DNA from: Patulibacter minatonensis DSM 18081
GTDB taxonomy: Bacteria; Actinomycetota; Thermoleophilia; Solirubrobacterales; Solirubrobacteraceae
NCBI RefSeq assembly: GCF_000519325.1
Contig: NZ_KI912613.1
Span: 4,472,469-4,536,468 of the forward strand
Length of the DNA: 64,000 nucleotides
Reading direction: 5' to 3'
The notes under the pieces were generated by a model. It was not told the DNA's origin. It was given only the letters and a program-made list of their open reading frames with translations, and made no database searches. Shown here piece by piece: positions 40,201 through 48,362 of the stretch. A program made the position numbers and the translations under genes. Numbering within the stretch: position 1 is the first letter of the stretch; every line of letters begins with the position of its first letter.

Positions 40201-40448
40201 CCAACCGTCGTCTTGCCCTTGATCGTCGTCGTGGCATCCGGAACCGAGCCGCCGCTACCCGGCGGGATCGAGATCAGGTTCCCGTCCGAGTCCTTCGACG
40301 GCACCTCCCCCACCTGGATGCCGTTGAGCAACTCCCCCAGGCCCGACGGGCCCGGGTCGCCCTTCGCGCCTTTGTCGCCCTGGATGCCGCGTGTGGTGCC
40401 GGGCGGCAACGCATCGCTGATCACTGTGCTGGTGCCGGGGTCAGGCAT
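37233..40448 (-). CDS. Large tail fiber/tailspike with SGNH-like and beta-helix domains
   Basis: 1071 residues. Short collagen-like start (GIQGDKGAKGDPGPSGLG); SGNH-hydrolase-like domain about 110-435 with DGYGNS (S123), NNGVGGST and the D415/H418 pair (DQTHLS); then a right-handed beta-helix region about 555-1000 (YNVNAYGADKTGAADSTSAI, GGGIVYAPAGTYKTLSSITS) typical of depolymerase tailspikes; C-terminal beta cap. It likely binds and deacylates or degrades a surface polymer. ATGA-coupled to the upstream neck gene. Confidence 0.8.
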   Translation of the reverse strand: MPDPGTSTVISDALPPGTTRGIQGDKGAKGDPGPSGLGELLNGIQVGEVPSKDSDGNLISIPPGSGGSVPDATTTIKGKTTVGASGGAASYDAVDALAGATIPKAITLPGRGLITKVDGYGNSLVAGEGTESTPTARFLRVLADALQATEQNNGVGGSTIIGNLPVQLNGALARSTGTPAAEAAVIDWIVNDPAYFGPNCAPAVAAAHRELISRILTDPGDVKPYDDASISLTGSWSSLGGAFKAIAGNGSQTLTVPSGWRGRIVAFNVAAVQDAGAVHTVTTNSSTDGTPAVLDTRGLYPAAPVTSSAQVFTCVRKYIPLDATTVTMAVTNVVGATYTYGYQVESAAPRLVQVLGQYRLPTYAIYASTPFIPTDAVIDTINTAVANVVAEFPPHVMFLPTEQLIGKQRPNLVADQTHLSIAGNRAIGALLVSAARSFPATGALALVGSVVSKTDLATTTAAGIAKLGAAGGAATYQRAEDLAAQIALLTPDGNIEYGTGAPGSGVGQNGDSYVDTAASPPRLYGPKAGGTWPGSFITLGGSGGSSDTRYNVNAYGADKTGAADSTSAIVAAAAAASAAGGGIVYAPAGTYKTLSSITSWPNNVSLIGDGPALTIFKPTFADESFLKNIKTAAAPMVGCTFASFQVDGSAQTQSAGYVSGTKGLFSQFHRRCHWRDLYIHDTPATGLGVDHFQECSIERVHVDNCGRLNGGTGPGGNGIGLGTGGFAIESIVVGHCIAKNSGRYNIFVEKQTNVSQTALFTKVHHCHTEGGQYGLGDCGNSRTIWDHNTVTGASIAGMGINGGTVSTLPGYKIRVVDNEIDACPTGILYDTSGSGTASGPTGTELGHILIRRNRITGGTYAIQVILKNYDVYGLGIDDNVIEGTSKSGIYFSYNSGVKILRNSSVKRNRLRNIGTIGTGTDREGVKMTVACDNVAIDDNEFVDDTGTPTARYGLTFSGASYTGGSISNNEARGMATGGALFATAVSATTRYGQNRGFPAVAPATFTLAATGVANTAAVIPDWLFLTGGTITDVRLNGTTVASSGPFAVPRDPGDVVTVAYTGTPTPTTKPR

Positions 40449-41133
40449 CTTCGATCTCCAGAGAGGGATGGACCGTCAGGTCGGTCTGCGTGATCACGGG
40501 GCTGTCGCCGGGATCGGCCGGATCGACGGGCTCGTCGCCCGGACCCGGCAAGGTCAGTTCGCTGTCGTCGCGCAACACACCGTCGACACGGACGGCGAAC
40601 TGCTCCTCGACCGCCGCGATCGAACGCCGCTCAGCACCAAGCAAAGCGGTGCCGGTAGCCGGTGCGGAGCTCGTCCACTGCACCAGGCTGACCTGGTCGT
40701 GGAAGTCCGCCAGGTGGTGCGTCATCAGCGCACGAATCGAGGCACCGTACGCACCAGCCTTCGCTTGCGCGTCGTTCATGCTCGCCCCGGCGATCTCGAC
40801 CGCAATGCCGATCCGCCAGGTGTGACCGATCAGGCCGTTCGAGTCGGGGCCATACGGTGCGCCGATCGTGCCGCCGTCAACGACGACGAGGCGCGGGAGT
40901 GCGTCTTCGGCGAGTTCTTCGGTGACGGTGATCGGGTGGGTCTGCAGGCTGTTCCACGGCTGCACGCCCGGTGTGCCCGGGGTGACGGTTTCGCCGTCTT
41001 GGCGGACCGTCTCGTCGAGATACGTCGGCAGCCCAATTTCAAGCAGCGTCTCGATCACCAACGTCAAGTGGTTGCCGTCCGTGAGTGGCCCGAGAACACG
41101 GGCCTTTCGCTGGGCGTACGTCAACGCCGGCAT
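40441..41133 (-). CDS. Neck/tail-terminator protein
   Basis: 230 residues between the morphogenesis gene and tail fiber (RIGIAVEIAGASMNDAQAKA, GAYGASIRALMTHHLADFHD). Position after a virion-morphogenesis (gpG-like) gene suggests tail terminator or neck. The family is not certain. Confidence 0.6.
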   Translation of the reverse strand: MPALTYAQRKARVLGPLTDGNHLTLVIETLLEIGLPTYLDETVRQDGETVTPGTPGVQPWNSLQTHPITVTEELAEDALPRLVVVDGGTIGAPYGPDSNGLIGHTWRIGIAVEIAGASMNDAQAKAGAYGASIRALMTHHLADFHDQVSLVQWTSSAPATGTALLGAERRSIAAVEEQFAVRVDGVLRDDSELTLPGPGDEPVDPADPGDSPVITQTDLTVHPSLEIEDA

Positions 41134-41582
41134 CAGTCGGCCACGCTCATCGCGAACTTCTGCAACCGGCGCTGAACCTCACGGCGCCCCGACTCCGGGA
41201 GCTGCATGACCGGCCGGAGCTTCGTGAAGTGCGGCAGGTACGGGACGGTGGACCCGAACAGGAACATGCCTGGTGCCGTTTCGCGGATGCCTTGGTGGGC
41301 GCCCTTGATGCACAGGCTGTTCGCCATCGCACCGGTCGCGCGTCCGATGCGGGTGTCGAGGTCGTGCGACTCCTTGTACGCCAGCCAGGAATCGGACAGG
41401 CGCTTCCAGCCGTTCGAGCCGTACTCGCCCTGCGAATCGAACTGCTTCGCTGCCTCGTGGGTGAGGGCGTCCTCGATGTCGGGCCACGCGTCGGTCCAGT
41501 CTTCGACGGCGCCGGCGAGTCTGGAGAGGGTGCGGTCGACGATGCGGTCGCCGCCAACGTCGATGGTGAAACGCAGCGACAT
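41133..41582 (-). CDS. Phage virion morphogenesis (gpG-like) protein
   Basis: 149 residues. RFTIDVGGDRIVDRTLSRLA at the start, LSDSWLAYKESHD and the closing PESGRREVQRRLQKF are features of the Mu gpG/virion morphogenesis family involved in tail completion. TGATG junction with the neck gene. Confidence 0.8.
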   Translation of the reverse strand: MSLRFTIDVGGDRIVDRTLSRLAGAVEDWTDAWPDIEDALTHEAAKQFDSQGEYGSNGWKRLSDSWLAYKESHDLDTRIGRATGAMANSLCIKGAHQGIRETAPGMFLFGSTVPYLPHFTKLRPVMQLPESGRREVQRRLQKFAMSVAD

Positions 41583-41586
41583 CCGG

Positions 41587-42072
41587 CTACCAGCGCGTCA
41601 AGCGTCCGACGGTCCGGCAACCCGTGCCGCGAACAGCCGGCCCGAACCGAGACACGCTGGGGTGCTCCGCTTCGTCGTCGGGCAGCGGGCACCGGTCGGT
41701 GATCTCGAACTTCGCGGCCGCGAGCTTCTCCTCCGCGAGCCGGCCGAGCTGGGCTGCGAGCGTGGTGTTCTCGACCGACGCCTCCGGCCGGTACGACATC
41801 TCGACCAGCTGGGCGGCGCGATACGTCATGAACGACGCAGCACGCAACTCCAGGCTTGCCGTGCACGGCGCACGTCCTTCGACAGCCTCCGTCAGTTCGC
41901 TGCCCGCCAGCGCGATCAACGCGGTGACCTGCGCAGCAGTCGGGCTGGTCTTCGTCGTGAACGTGTCGACGTAGTCGCCGCCACGCCCCGCTTCGACCGT
42001 CCGGGCCCGCAGCAGAGCAGCGACCGACGTCAGGGTCGGCCACCACTCCGGGGTGTTCTGCGGGTCCGGCAC
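41587..42072 (-). CDS. Head-tail connector/completion protein
   Basis: 161 residues, helical N-terminal half (TLTSVAALLRARTVEAGRGG, LELRAASFMTYRAAQLVEMS) as in gp6-like adaptors that close the head. Between capsid and gpG-like genes. Confidence 0.7.
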   Translation of the reverse strand: MPDPQNTPEWWPTLTSVAALLRARTVEAGRGGDYVDTFTTKTSPTAAQVTALIALAGSELTEAVEGRAPCTASLELRAASFMTYRAAQLVEMSYRPEASVENTTLAAQLGRLAEEKLAAAKFEITDRCPLPDDEAEHPSVSRFGPAVRGTGCRTVGRLTRW

Positions 42073-42075
42073 CCG

Positions 42076-42240
42076 TTACTCCGTGTCGCTGGTCGTCTTG
42101 CGACGGCCGTCGATCTTCTCGGCGGCGTCGAGGCTGACGAGACGATCGGCGACCTTCTGGTCGACGTCGACGACCGTGCCGCCCTTGAGCCACACGCCGT
42201 CGATCTCGACCAGTCGGCCCTTGAGCTCAACCTTCGGCAT
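42076..42240 (-). CDS. Small protein following major capsid
   Basis: 54 residues: KVELKGRLVEIDGVWLKGGT, VDQKVADRLVSLDAAEKIDG. Shares a base with the capsid stop (TGATG). Same overall style as the small protein before the sheath gene; possibly head completion. Confidence 0.65.
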   Translation of the reverse strand: MPKVELKGRLVEIDGVWLKGGTVVDVDQKVADRLVSLDAAEKIDGRRKTTSDTE

Positions 42241-43148
42241 CAGGAGCTGATGCCGCGGATCTCGACGGCAGCCGGTGTGTTGTCGACCACGAACGCCGGG
42301 GAGCCCTCGAGGTCGATCTGCTGCGACCGGATCGGCTTGTTGTCCCACGTGTCGACCGTGAGGGGGTCCTCCCAGTACGTGCCGCCGAGCTGCCCCTCGG
42401 CCGCCAGGAGCGCCTTCGTGGCCGGCTGTGCCGGGTTCGAGATCGGCTCGAGGCCGTAGGCGGACAGGACGTCCATCGCGCGCTTGCGGCCGTAGCCCTG
42501 CACGAACAGCAGCCAGTCCGACGGGTTCATGATCAGGAGCGTCGGCTTCTGGCCCTGGTCGTCGGCCTCGAAGACCGCGAGGCCCGCGTCGATGGCACCC
42601 TCCGGACGGAGACGCGCGGCCGTCGGGCTCGCGCCCTCGACCGTGAACGACGTCCAGTTCGCGGCGGCCGTGATGAACTGCCCGTCCTCCTGCAGCCGCG
42701 CCGAGATCACGGCGAGCGCGAGCTTCCTGAACTTCCGGTCCAGCGACTGCGTGGCGCCGCGAACGAGGCGGTTGTACAGGCGGATGTCGTTGCGCTTCAG
42801 CGACTGGCGCGGGATGACGATCTTGTGGCCCCACGTGGAGACCTCGGCGATCTTCGGCGCGCCGACCTTGCCGCCGTACTCCGGCAGCTCAGCACCGGGA
42901 GCGACTTCCTCGACCTCTTCGATGCCGGCGTTGACGTCGGGATCGTTGGGGTAGTACTTGATCGCGCCGCCGGTCGTGGCTCCGGAGTCCGGCAGCAGCC
43001 GGCCGAGGAACGAGAACGCGGTGTAGAGCTGCGCGAAGTCACGTGCGACGACCCGAGGGTCCTGCACGTACTGCGAGATCGTGATGTTGCGCCCGTTGAC
43101 CGTCGGAACGGCCTCCGGGTACAGGGGGGTGGGGATGTTGGCGACCAT
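42240..43148 (-). CDS. Major capsid protein
   Basis: 302 residues. HK97-like features: N-arm, E-loop region (AIKYYPNDPDVNAGIEEVEE), spine helix part (LVRGATQSLDRKFRKLALAV) and the A-domain block TLLIMNPSDWLLFVQGYGRK. Lies between the DUF2190-like protein and the head-tail genes. Forms the icosahedral shell. Confidence 0.85.
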   Translation of the reverse strand: MVANIPTPLYPEAVPTVNGRNITISQYVQDPRVVARDFAQLYTAFSFLGRLLPDSGATTGGAIKYYPNDPDVNAGIEEVEEVAPGAELPEYGGKVGAPKIAEVSTWGHKIVIPRQSLKRNDIRLYNRLVRGATQSLDRKFRKLALAVISARLQEDGQFITAAANWTSFTVEGASPTAARLRPEGAIDAGLAVFEADDQGQKPTLLIMNPSDWLLFVQGYGRKRAMDVLSAYGLEPISNPAQPATKALLAAEGQLGGTYWEDPLTVDTWDNKPIRSQQIDLEGSPAFVVDNTPAAVEIRGISS

Positions 43149-43159
43149 GAGTCAGTTCC

Positions 43160-43561
43160 TCAGACGAGACGGACTTCGACGTCCTGATCGGTCGCCGTTG
43201 TGGTGGACAGGGCGTAGGCGACGATCACGTTCGTGCCGGTCTGCGGGATGACCTTGCCGCCCGTGCCGACCATCAGCGCGACGGGGCCGGCGGATGTGTC
43301 GATCGCGGCGCCGCACTGGACGCGCAGCTGGTAGCCGGAGCCGGAGTACACTGCGACGGTCTTGCCGGCGACCGTGTCGACGGCGGGGACGCCGAGCGCC
43401 CAGACGTTCGCGACGGCCGGCTTGATCGGCAGGTTCTCGCCGGCCAGTGCGTTGCGGCCCGCGGAGATGGTGACGAACCGCTTCGCGAGCACGTCGGCCG
43501 TGGCGCGGCCGGTGACCTGAACGCCGGGTCGGAAGTGGACGCGGGTTTCGTTGGCAGCCAT
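43160..43561 (-). CDS. Head decoration/DUF2190-like protein
   Basis: 133 residues; beta-rich (VTGRATADVLAKRFVTISAG, KTVAVYSGSGYQLRVQCGAA). The position between scaffold and capsid genes matches small capsid-stabilising proteins of Mu-like heads. Confidence 0.65.
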   Translation of the reverse strand: MAANETRVHFRPGVQVTGRATADVLAKRFVTISAGRNALAGENLPIKPAVANVWALGVPAVDTVAGKTVAVYSGSGYQLRVQCGAAIDTSAGPVALMVGTGGKVIPQTGTNVIVAYALSTTTATDQDVEVRLV

Positions 43562-43564
43562 GGG

Positions 43565-44077
43565 TCAGGCCCCCTTCGTGAGGGTGTCGATGCGGGCCTG
43601 TTCGGCCGCGGTGAACTGGACGATGGACGGGAGCAGCTCGTCCGTGGGCTGCTCGTCGTGCGGCTGCCGCGAGAACGTCGCGAGCTGGCCGACGGGGATG
43701 GTCGCGGCGACGTGGTCGAAGATCCCGCGGGTGAGCTGCGGGTTCTCCTTGTAGTCGGCGACGACCTTGTCCTTGGACTTCGGGGCGATCTTGCCGGCGG
43801 CGACGAGCTCGGACGCGAACGTCTCGGCGTCGGTCTGGGCCTTGCGGTCCATGAACTCGTCGAAGCGCTTCAGCCGGGCGTTGATGTCGGCCTCCTGGTC
43901 CTCGCTGATCAGCTTGAACCCGGCGGGCGGGGTGTAATCGGGCGTGTCGACCTTCGGCTCGTCGGCCTTGGGCTGCTCGTCCACCTTCGGCGCGTCCGTC
44001 GTCGCGGTCGTGTCGTCGGTCTTGTTCTCCGGAGCGTCCGTCGTCTCCGGGGTCTTCTCGGGCTGGGTGTCAGCCAT
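43565..44077 (-). CDS. Nested scaffold protein from internal start
   Basis: 170 residues beginning MADTQPEKTPETTDAPENKT, in frame with the protease/scaffold gene. CTGGAGGGACCGAAC directly precedes this ATG, which is better than most starts in the phage. Same logic as lambda C/Nu3 and Mu I/Z, where a scaffold is made from the 3' part of the protease gene. Confidence 0.6.
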   Translation of the reverse strand: MADTQPEKTPETTDAPENKTDDTTATTDAPKVDEQPKADEPKVDTPDYTPPAGFKLISEDQEADINARLKRFDEFMDRKAQTDAETFASELVAAGKIAPKSKDKVVADYKENPQLTRGIFDHVAATIPVGQLATFSRQPHDEQPTDELLPSIVQFTAAEQARIDTLTKGA

Positions 44078-44665
44078 GTTCGGTCCCTCCAGGGGATCGG
44101 GGGTGGTGACCGCCGGAGCGGCGTTGTCGTCATCGGGAGAAGGGGTGGAGAAGGCCACCAGCCGCGACGCAGCCACGAGGGGCGCGTCAGCGGTTGGGGA
44201 TGGGGCCGCGGTGTCGTTGCGCGCCCACAGGTCTTCGAGGTCCTCGAGCGTTTCGACTGCCGGCAGTTCGTCGGACAGCAGCGCGAGGCCGGTGACGACC
44301 ATGCGGTAGTCGCCGGTGTCGGTCTTGACGTTCCGGATCGCTTCGATCGAACGGGACGGGAACGCGGTTGCGGCGATCCGGTCGATGTTCGGCGGGACCG
44401 TGATGTCGGCGTACAGGGTGTCGCCGTCGACCTGCAGGTTCTGGGTACGCCCGATGACTGCGCGGTCGAGGAGACGGATGTGGTCGCCGTCTTGGCGGAA
44501 CGAGTGGCCGAGGATGGTGCGGGCGGTCTTGACGGCGGGGTCGCCTTGGGCGGCGACGGCGTCGTTGAGGTCGTCGATGGTGATGCCGCCGTCGCCGACG
44601 CTGGTCTGGTGGTTGCCGACTGCGGCGATGGGGACGCGCTTCCAGGTGACGAGGTCGTCGGTCAT
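43565..44665 (-). CDS. Prohead protease/scaffold fusion (Mu gpI-like)
   Basis: 366 residues. N-terminal domain (ILGHSFRQDGDHIRLLDRAV, DITVPPNIDRIAATAFPSRS) resembles Mu gpI-type proteins; linker about 165-240 rich in Asp, Thr and Pro; C-terminal helical scaffold (SEDQEADINARLKRFDEFMD). An internal in-frame start at 44077 with a strong ribosome-binding site suggests a separate scaffold product. ATGA overlap with the portal gene. Confidence 0.8.
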   Translation of the reverse strand: MTDDLVTWKRVPIAAVGNHQTSVGDGGITIDDLNDAVAAQGDPAVKTARTILGHSFRQDGDHIRLLDRAVIGRTQNLQVDGDTLYADITVPPNIDRIAATAFPSRSIEAIRNVKTDTGDYRMVVTGLALLSDELPAVETLEDLEDLWARNDTAAPSPTADAPLVAASRLVAFSTPSPDDDNAAPAVTTPDPLEGPNMADTQPEKTPETTDAPENKTDDTTATTDAPKVDEQPKADEPKVDTPDYTPPAGFKLISEDQEADINARLKRFDEFMDRKAQTDAETFASELVAAGKIAPKSKDKVVADYKENPQLTRGIFDHVAATIPVGQLATFSRQPHDEQPTDELLPSIVQFTAAEQARIDTLTKGA

Positions 44666-46761
44666 GCGGTGCCCCTGTCGTCAACGGCCAGTGCCTGCTC
44701 GGACTCCCACGTGACGACGTACAGGCAGCGGCACCTGTCGCCGCCCTCGCACCCGGCGTAACCTCCGGTCGGGAAGTCCTGCTCGGCTTCGTCGACCGAG
44801 TCGTACTGCGTGCCGTCGAGATCAGCGCACGCGGAGCACGTGTTGCCATCGAGCACGCTCGAGGCGTAGATGTCGCGGATCTGGCTCTCGGATGCGCGGG
44901 TCTGCGTCTGCCTGCCCGCCGTCTGTGCACGGGTGGTGTCCGCGCCGGCGATCTGCGTCAGCTGGGCGTCGGTGAGCTGCGTGTCGATCTGGTCCTTGAC
45001 TGCTGCTGCGACAGCGGCAGGATCGGCGGCCTCGGACGCCAAGGCCTGCGTGCGGTTCGTGACCTCTTCGGCGACGGTCGTCGCGATCTGCTGCGACGCA
45101 AGGGTCGCGGCAGTCGACGCTGCGGTGGCGTACTCGACGTTCGCCTCCTGAACACGGGTCCCGGCCTCGCGGGCATCCGCGGCGACTGTGCCGGCGGCCT
45201 GCTGCGCCGTTGACTCCAGGACGCTGGACACGGCCTCGAGCTGCGCTTGCGGAACGGCGTCGAGGGCGGCTGCTCGTGCGTCCTCGCGGAGCGTCTCGAG
45301 GGCGCCGAGGACGGTGTTCGCGGTTGCGACTACCTCGATCGCGGCCTTCAGCTGCTCGCCACGGACAGCGCGGTACGCGGTCGTGACTTCCGCGACGGCG
45401 TCTTCCCAGTCGCCATGTATCTCGGCGAAGTTCGTGGACCGCTCGGCAGCACGCAGCTGACGGGTTGCCTGCGGAACACCAGGCACCTTGCCACCGTCCG
45501 GGGCCGCTCGGGCTGCGGCGACGTGGTCTGTGCCGCACGTGCATCCACGGGACGCAGCGACGACATCGGCCGGTTCGTCCACGGAAGGCTGGGCCGGCGG
45601 CGGGGTGTTCACGACGATCGGCGTTGCCGGCTTCGGCTTGTCGCACGTGACGCGCGGCCTCTTCACCAGGCCCCGGTAGTCGTTGAACTCCGTCCACCGG
45701 GACACGGACTGGCGGTTGAACTCCTCCGCGATGTCAGCGGCAACCGCGATTCGTGCGGACGCTGCGATGTCCTCGTGGACCTCCCCCAGCGCACGCGACC
45801 CCGACTCGGTTGAGCCGAGCTGGACGACCTGCTCCGACCACGCGCGGCTCATCGCCTCTTCGTGGTGCTTGATCGACTGCAGCGGGTCGGTGACCGCACC
45901 CGTGATGCCGACGTTCTCGGCGGTCTGGCCCTGCTGAAGGCCGATCGCTGCGAGCTCGTCCACGATCGTCTGCGAGAACGCGTCGGTCAGCTCCTCGATC
46001 GTGTCGTGGTCGTCGCCTTCCTTGCCGGTGACGACCCACGTGCCGTTCGCGGACTTGTTGTGGCGGACCTGATCGACGCGGTACAGCTCCTGGTTGCAGA
46101 GCCAGTGCATGTACAGCGGGCGAAGCATCGACCGGCCAACCGGGTCGCCCTGCCGCGGCTTGTACGCCCACCGCTGCACACGGACGGCATCGAGAACGAC
46201 GGGCTCGGGGCCGAGCAGATCGACACCGAGCGACTGCAGGGTGCCGTCGGGTTCGACCATCCACTTTCCGGGGTTGATCGTTTCCTGCTCGATCGGCGCG
46301 AACCGCTTGATGCGCCACCAACCGGGGTCCATGTCGGTGTCGCCGACGATCTCGCAGACGGCGTGGCCGTACAGGGCGTACGTGAGTGCGTAGTCGAGGA
46401 GCTGGTGGAACCCGACCTGGTACCGGCGGGTCGAGTCGTCGTCGGCCTGGCCGATCGGGAGGTCGAGGTCTTCGGCGAGTTTCGCTGCGGCGTCGGGCGG
46501 CAGGTCGCCGGGCTCGAGGCGCCAGGGGAGGTTGTGGATCGGCTGGAAGAACGCGGACTCGAGCGCGACGATGTGGCCGTAGGTCCGCATCTCGGCGATG
46601 ACGTCGTTGCGCCAGGGGTACGTCCATTCGGGGACGCGTTCCATGACGCGCGTGGCGATCTGGGTCCAGGTCGCGGCCGCGGCGGTGGTGTTGCCGGCGG
46701 TGGCGAGGACGGGACGGCGGACGGTGTCTTGGCCGGTCGGTGCGTTTGGCGCGATTGCCAC
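44662..46761 (-). CDS. Portal protein fused to head morphogenesis protein
   Basis: 699 residues, GTG start. Residues 1 to about 380 match DUF935/Mu gp29-type portals (ALESAFFQPIHNLPWRLEPG, DDDSTRRYQVGFHQLLDYAL). After a Pro/Ala linker with CTCGTDH, the C-terminal third is helical and ends with a Mu gpF/SPP1 gp7-like cysteine-rich motif (DGNTCSACADLDGTQYDS, GGDRCRCLYVV). These two are separate genes in Mu. First gene of its operon, right after a promoter-like motif. Confidence 0.85.
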   Translation of the reverse strand: MAIAPNAPTGQDTVRRPVLATAGNTTAAAATWTQIATRVMERVPEWTYPWRNDVIAEMRTYGHIVALESAFFQPIHNLPWRLEPGDLPPDAAAKLAEDLDLPIGQADDDSTRRYQVGFHQLLDYALTYALYGHAVCEIVGDTDMDPGWWRIKRFAPIEQETINPGKWMVEPDGTLQSLGVDLLGPEPVVLDAVRVQRWAYKPRQGDPVGRSMLRPLYMHWLCNQELYRVDQVRHNKSANGTWVVTGKEGDDHDTIEELTDAFSQTIVDELAAIGLQQGQTAENVGITGAVTDPLQSIKHHEEAMSRAWSEQVVQLGSTESGSRALGEVHEDIAASARIAVAADIAEEFNRQSVSRWTEFNDYRGLVKRPRVTCDKPKPATPIVVNTPPPAQPSVDEPADVVAASRGCTCGTDHVAAARAAPDGGKVPGVPQATRQLRAAERSTNFAEIHGDWEDAVAEVTTAYRAVRGEQLKAAIEVVATANTVLGALETLREDARAAALDAVPQAQLEAVSSVLESTAQQAAGTVAADAREAGTRVQEANVEYATAASTAATLASQQIATTVAEEVTNRTQALASEAADPAAVAAAVKDQIDTQLTDAQLTQIAGADTTRAQTAGRQTQTRASESQIRDIYASSVLDGNTCSACADLDGTQYDSVDEAEQDFPTGGYAGCEGGDRCRCLYVVTWESEQALAVDDRGTA

Positions 46762-46766
46762 TGCCC

Positions 46767-46803
46767 GTGAGGGTACTAGCGATCACGGACGCTATTTCAG
46801 CGC
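46767..46803 (-). promoter_or_regulatory. Late-promoter-like motif, site 3
   Basis: Minus strand: TGAAATAGCGTCCG, 5 bases, GCTAGTACCCTCAC. Same 37-bp frame as sites 1 and 2 with several base changes. Ends 5 bases before the portal GTG. Confidence 0.65.
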
Positions 46804-46820
46804 TATGCGCTGGTTTGAGG

Positions 46821-48362
46821 TCAGGCGGCGCGGCGTGCTGTGGTGCGTGGTCGTCGGGTGCGGCTCCCCGGCCGTGTCTTGACGATGGGCTTCCAGTCGT
46901 CGGATGCGATGGCGGGGAGCTTGATGGCGCCGTAGGAGATGGTGTCGACCATGTCGTCGTGCGCGCCGTTCGGGAACGCGAGGAGTTCAGCTTCGAACTC
47001 GTCGAGCCATGGTGCGGTCTGGGGGTGGTAGACCGAGTGGGCTTCGTAGCGGGCGACGGCGTCCATGGCCCGGGTGACCTTGTCCGAAACCGGCTGGATG
47101 TCGTGCACGGGCACGCCGCGTCCTCGCAGCGTCTTGACCGGGCCGTATCCGTGACCGAACCCCTCCACATGCAACGGCGCTCGGGCCTGGCCTTTCCAGA
47201 CTCCCTCGATGAAGTCTGGGACCTGGAGCAGGTCGAACTTGCGCGCCTTCAGGTCCCAGATGATTAGGTCGGAGTCGGGCGTACGCAGGAACGTGGTGAC
47301 GACGCTGTAGTCGGCGGTCTCCTTGGTCGACGCGGCAGTATCCGCAACAAGGAACTTTGCGCACCGGCCGATGTCGAAGCTCTTCGAGGTTCCGTCAAGG
47401 GCGTGCAACCGGATGAACGGCTGCCCATCGACGTTCTCGGACATCGTCCAGTATCGGAAGTGCTCGGCCTTGAACAACATGCCCTCGGCCGGTGCGGGCG
47501 TCTGCTGATACAGGCTCGCCCACTGGTAACTGCCGACCGTCCGCTTCGTCGTCAGCAACTCGTCGCGAGTCATCAACGCCTCGCACAACGCCTCCCCCAC
47601 CTCGCGACCGAGCGCGTCGCCTTCCTCTGCGATCGCGGGCAGGTTCAGCACGGTCCACTGGTCCGCTTCGGGATCGTCGGCGGACTGCTGAATCATGCGC
47701 CCGGCCAGATCGTCTTCGTGCCACCGGGTTTGCACGACGATGGCCGAACCGCCTGTCGCTAGACGGGAGCGTGCGGTGCCCTTCCACCACTTCCATTGGT
47801 CGTCGCGGATGTTCGACGACGCGGCGTCCTTGTCGTTCTTGATCGGGTCGTCGACGATCAGCAGGTGAGCGCCGCGGCCGGTGATTGTTCCTCCCACGCC
47901 GGCGGCGATAAAGACGCCGCCCTGGTCGGTCTGCCAGCGACTTGAAGCGGCCACATCGTCGCGCACCTCGACCCCGAAAACCGCGGGCCCGAACTCCTCG
48001 AGCGCGTCCCGTGCACCGCGGCCGAAGTCCTCGGCCAGGTGCGCGGTGTTTGAGGTGACCATCACCTTGCGGCGCGGGAACGTGCCCAAGTACCAGGCCG
48101 GGAAGTAGTGCGAGATCAGCTGCGACTTGCCGTGCCGCGGGGGCATGGTGACGATCGCGCGCTTGACCTCGCCGGACGCGACCCGCATCAACAGGTCGGT
48201 CAGCAGGAGCAGGTGCTTGTACGGCAGCCACCCCTGTTCGGGGTCGCTCGTTTCGTTCCGGCCGTCTGCGACCCAGGCGAACCCCGCGGGAGAAGCCCGG
48301 GCCGTGATGATGTCCTTGGCGTCTAGCCCATGCTCAGCCGGCGCCGCACTAGTCGTCGACAT
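46821..48362 (-). CDS. Terminase large subunit
   Basis: 513 residues. Packaging motor ATPase and nuclease. Walker A PPRHGKS (74-80), Walker B LLIVDDP (167-173), nuclease acids in KFLVADTAAST and AHDDMVDTISYG. Basic Arg-rich tail. Its start overlaps the small-subunit stop by 14 bases. Confidence 0.95.
   Translation of the reverse strand: MSTTSAAPAEHGLDAKDIITARASPAGFAWVADGRNETSDPEQGWLPYKHLLLLTDLLMRVASGEVKRAIVTMPPRHGKSQLISHYFPAWYLGTFPRRKVMVTSNTAHLAEDFGRGARDALEEFGPAVFGVEVRDDVAASSRWQTDQGGVFIAAGVGGTITGRGAHLLIVDDPIKNDKDAASSNIRDDQWKWWKGTARSRLATGGSAIVVQTRWHEDDLAGRMIQQSADDPEADQWTVLNLPAIAEEGDALGREVGEALCEALMTRDELLTTKRTVGSYQWASLYQQTPAPAEGMLFKAEHFRYWTMSENVDGQPFIRLHALDGTSKSFDIGRCAKFLVADTAASTKETADYSVVTTFLRTPDSDLIIWDLKARKFDLLQVPDFIEGVWKGQARAPLHVEGFGHGYGPVKTLRGRGVPVHDIQPVSDKVTRAMDAVARYEAHSVYHPQTAPWLDEFEAELLAFPNGAHDDMVDTISYGAIKLPAIASDDWKPIVKTRPGSRTRRPRTTARRAA

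Noticed and set aside
37908-40493. Long open frame (861 codons) antisense to the tail fiber
   Set aside because: High GC leaves antisense frames open. Its composition is Arg/Val/Asp noise and the minus-strand protein has clear domains.
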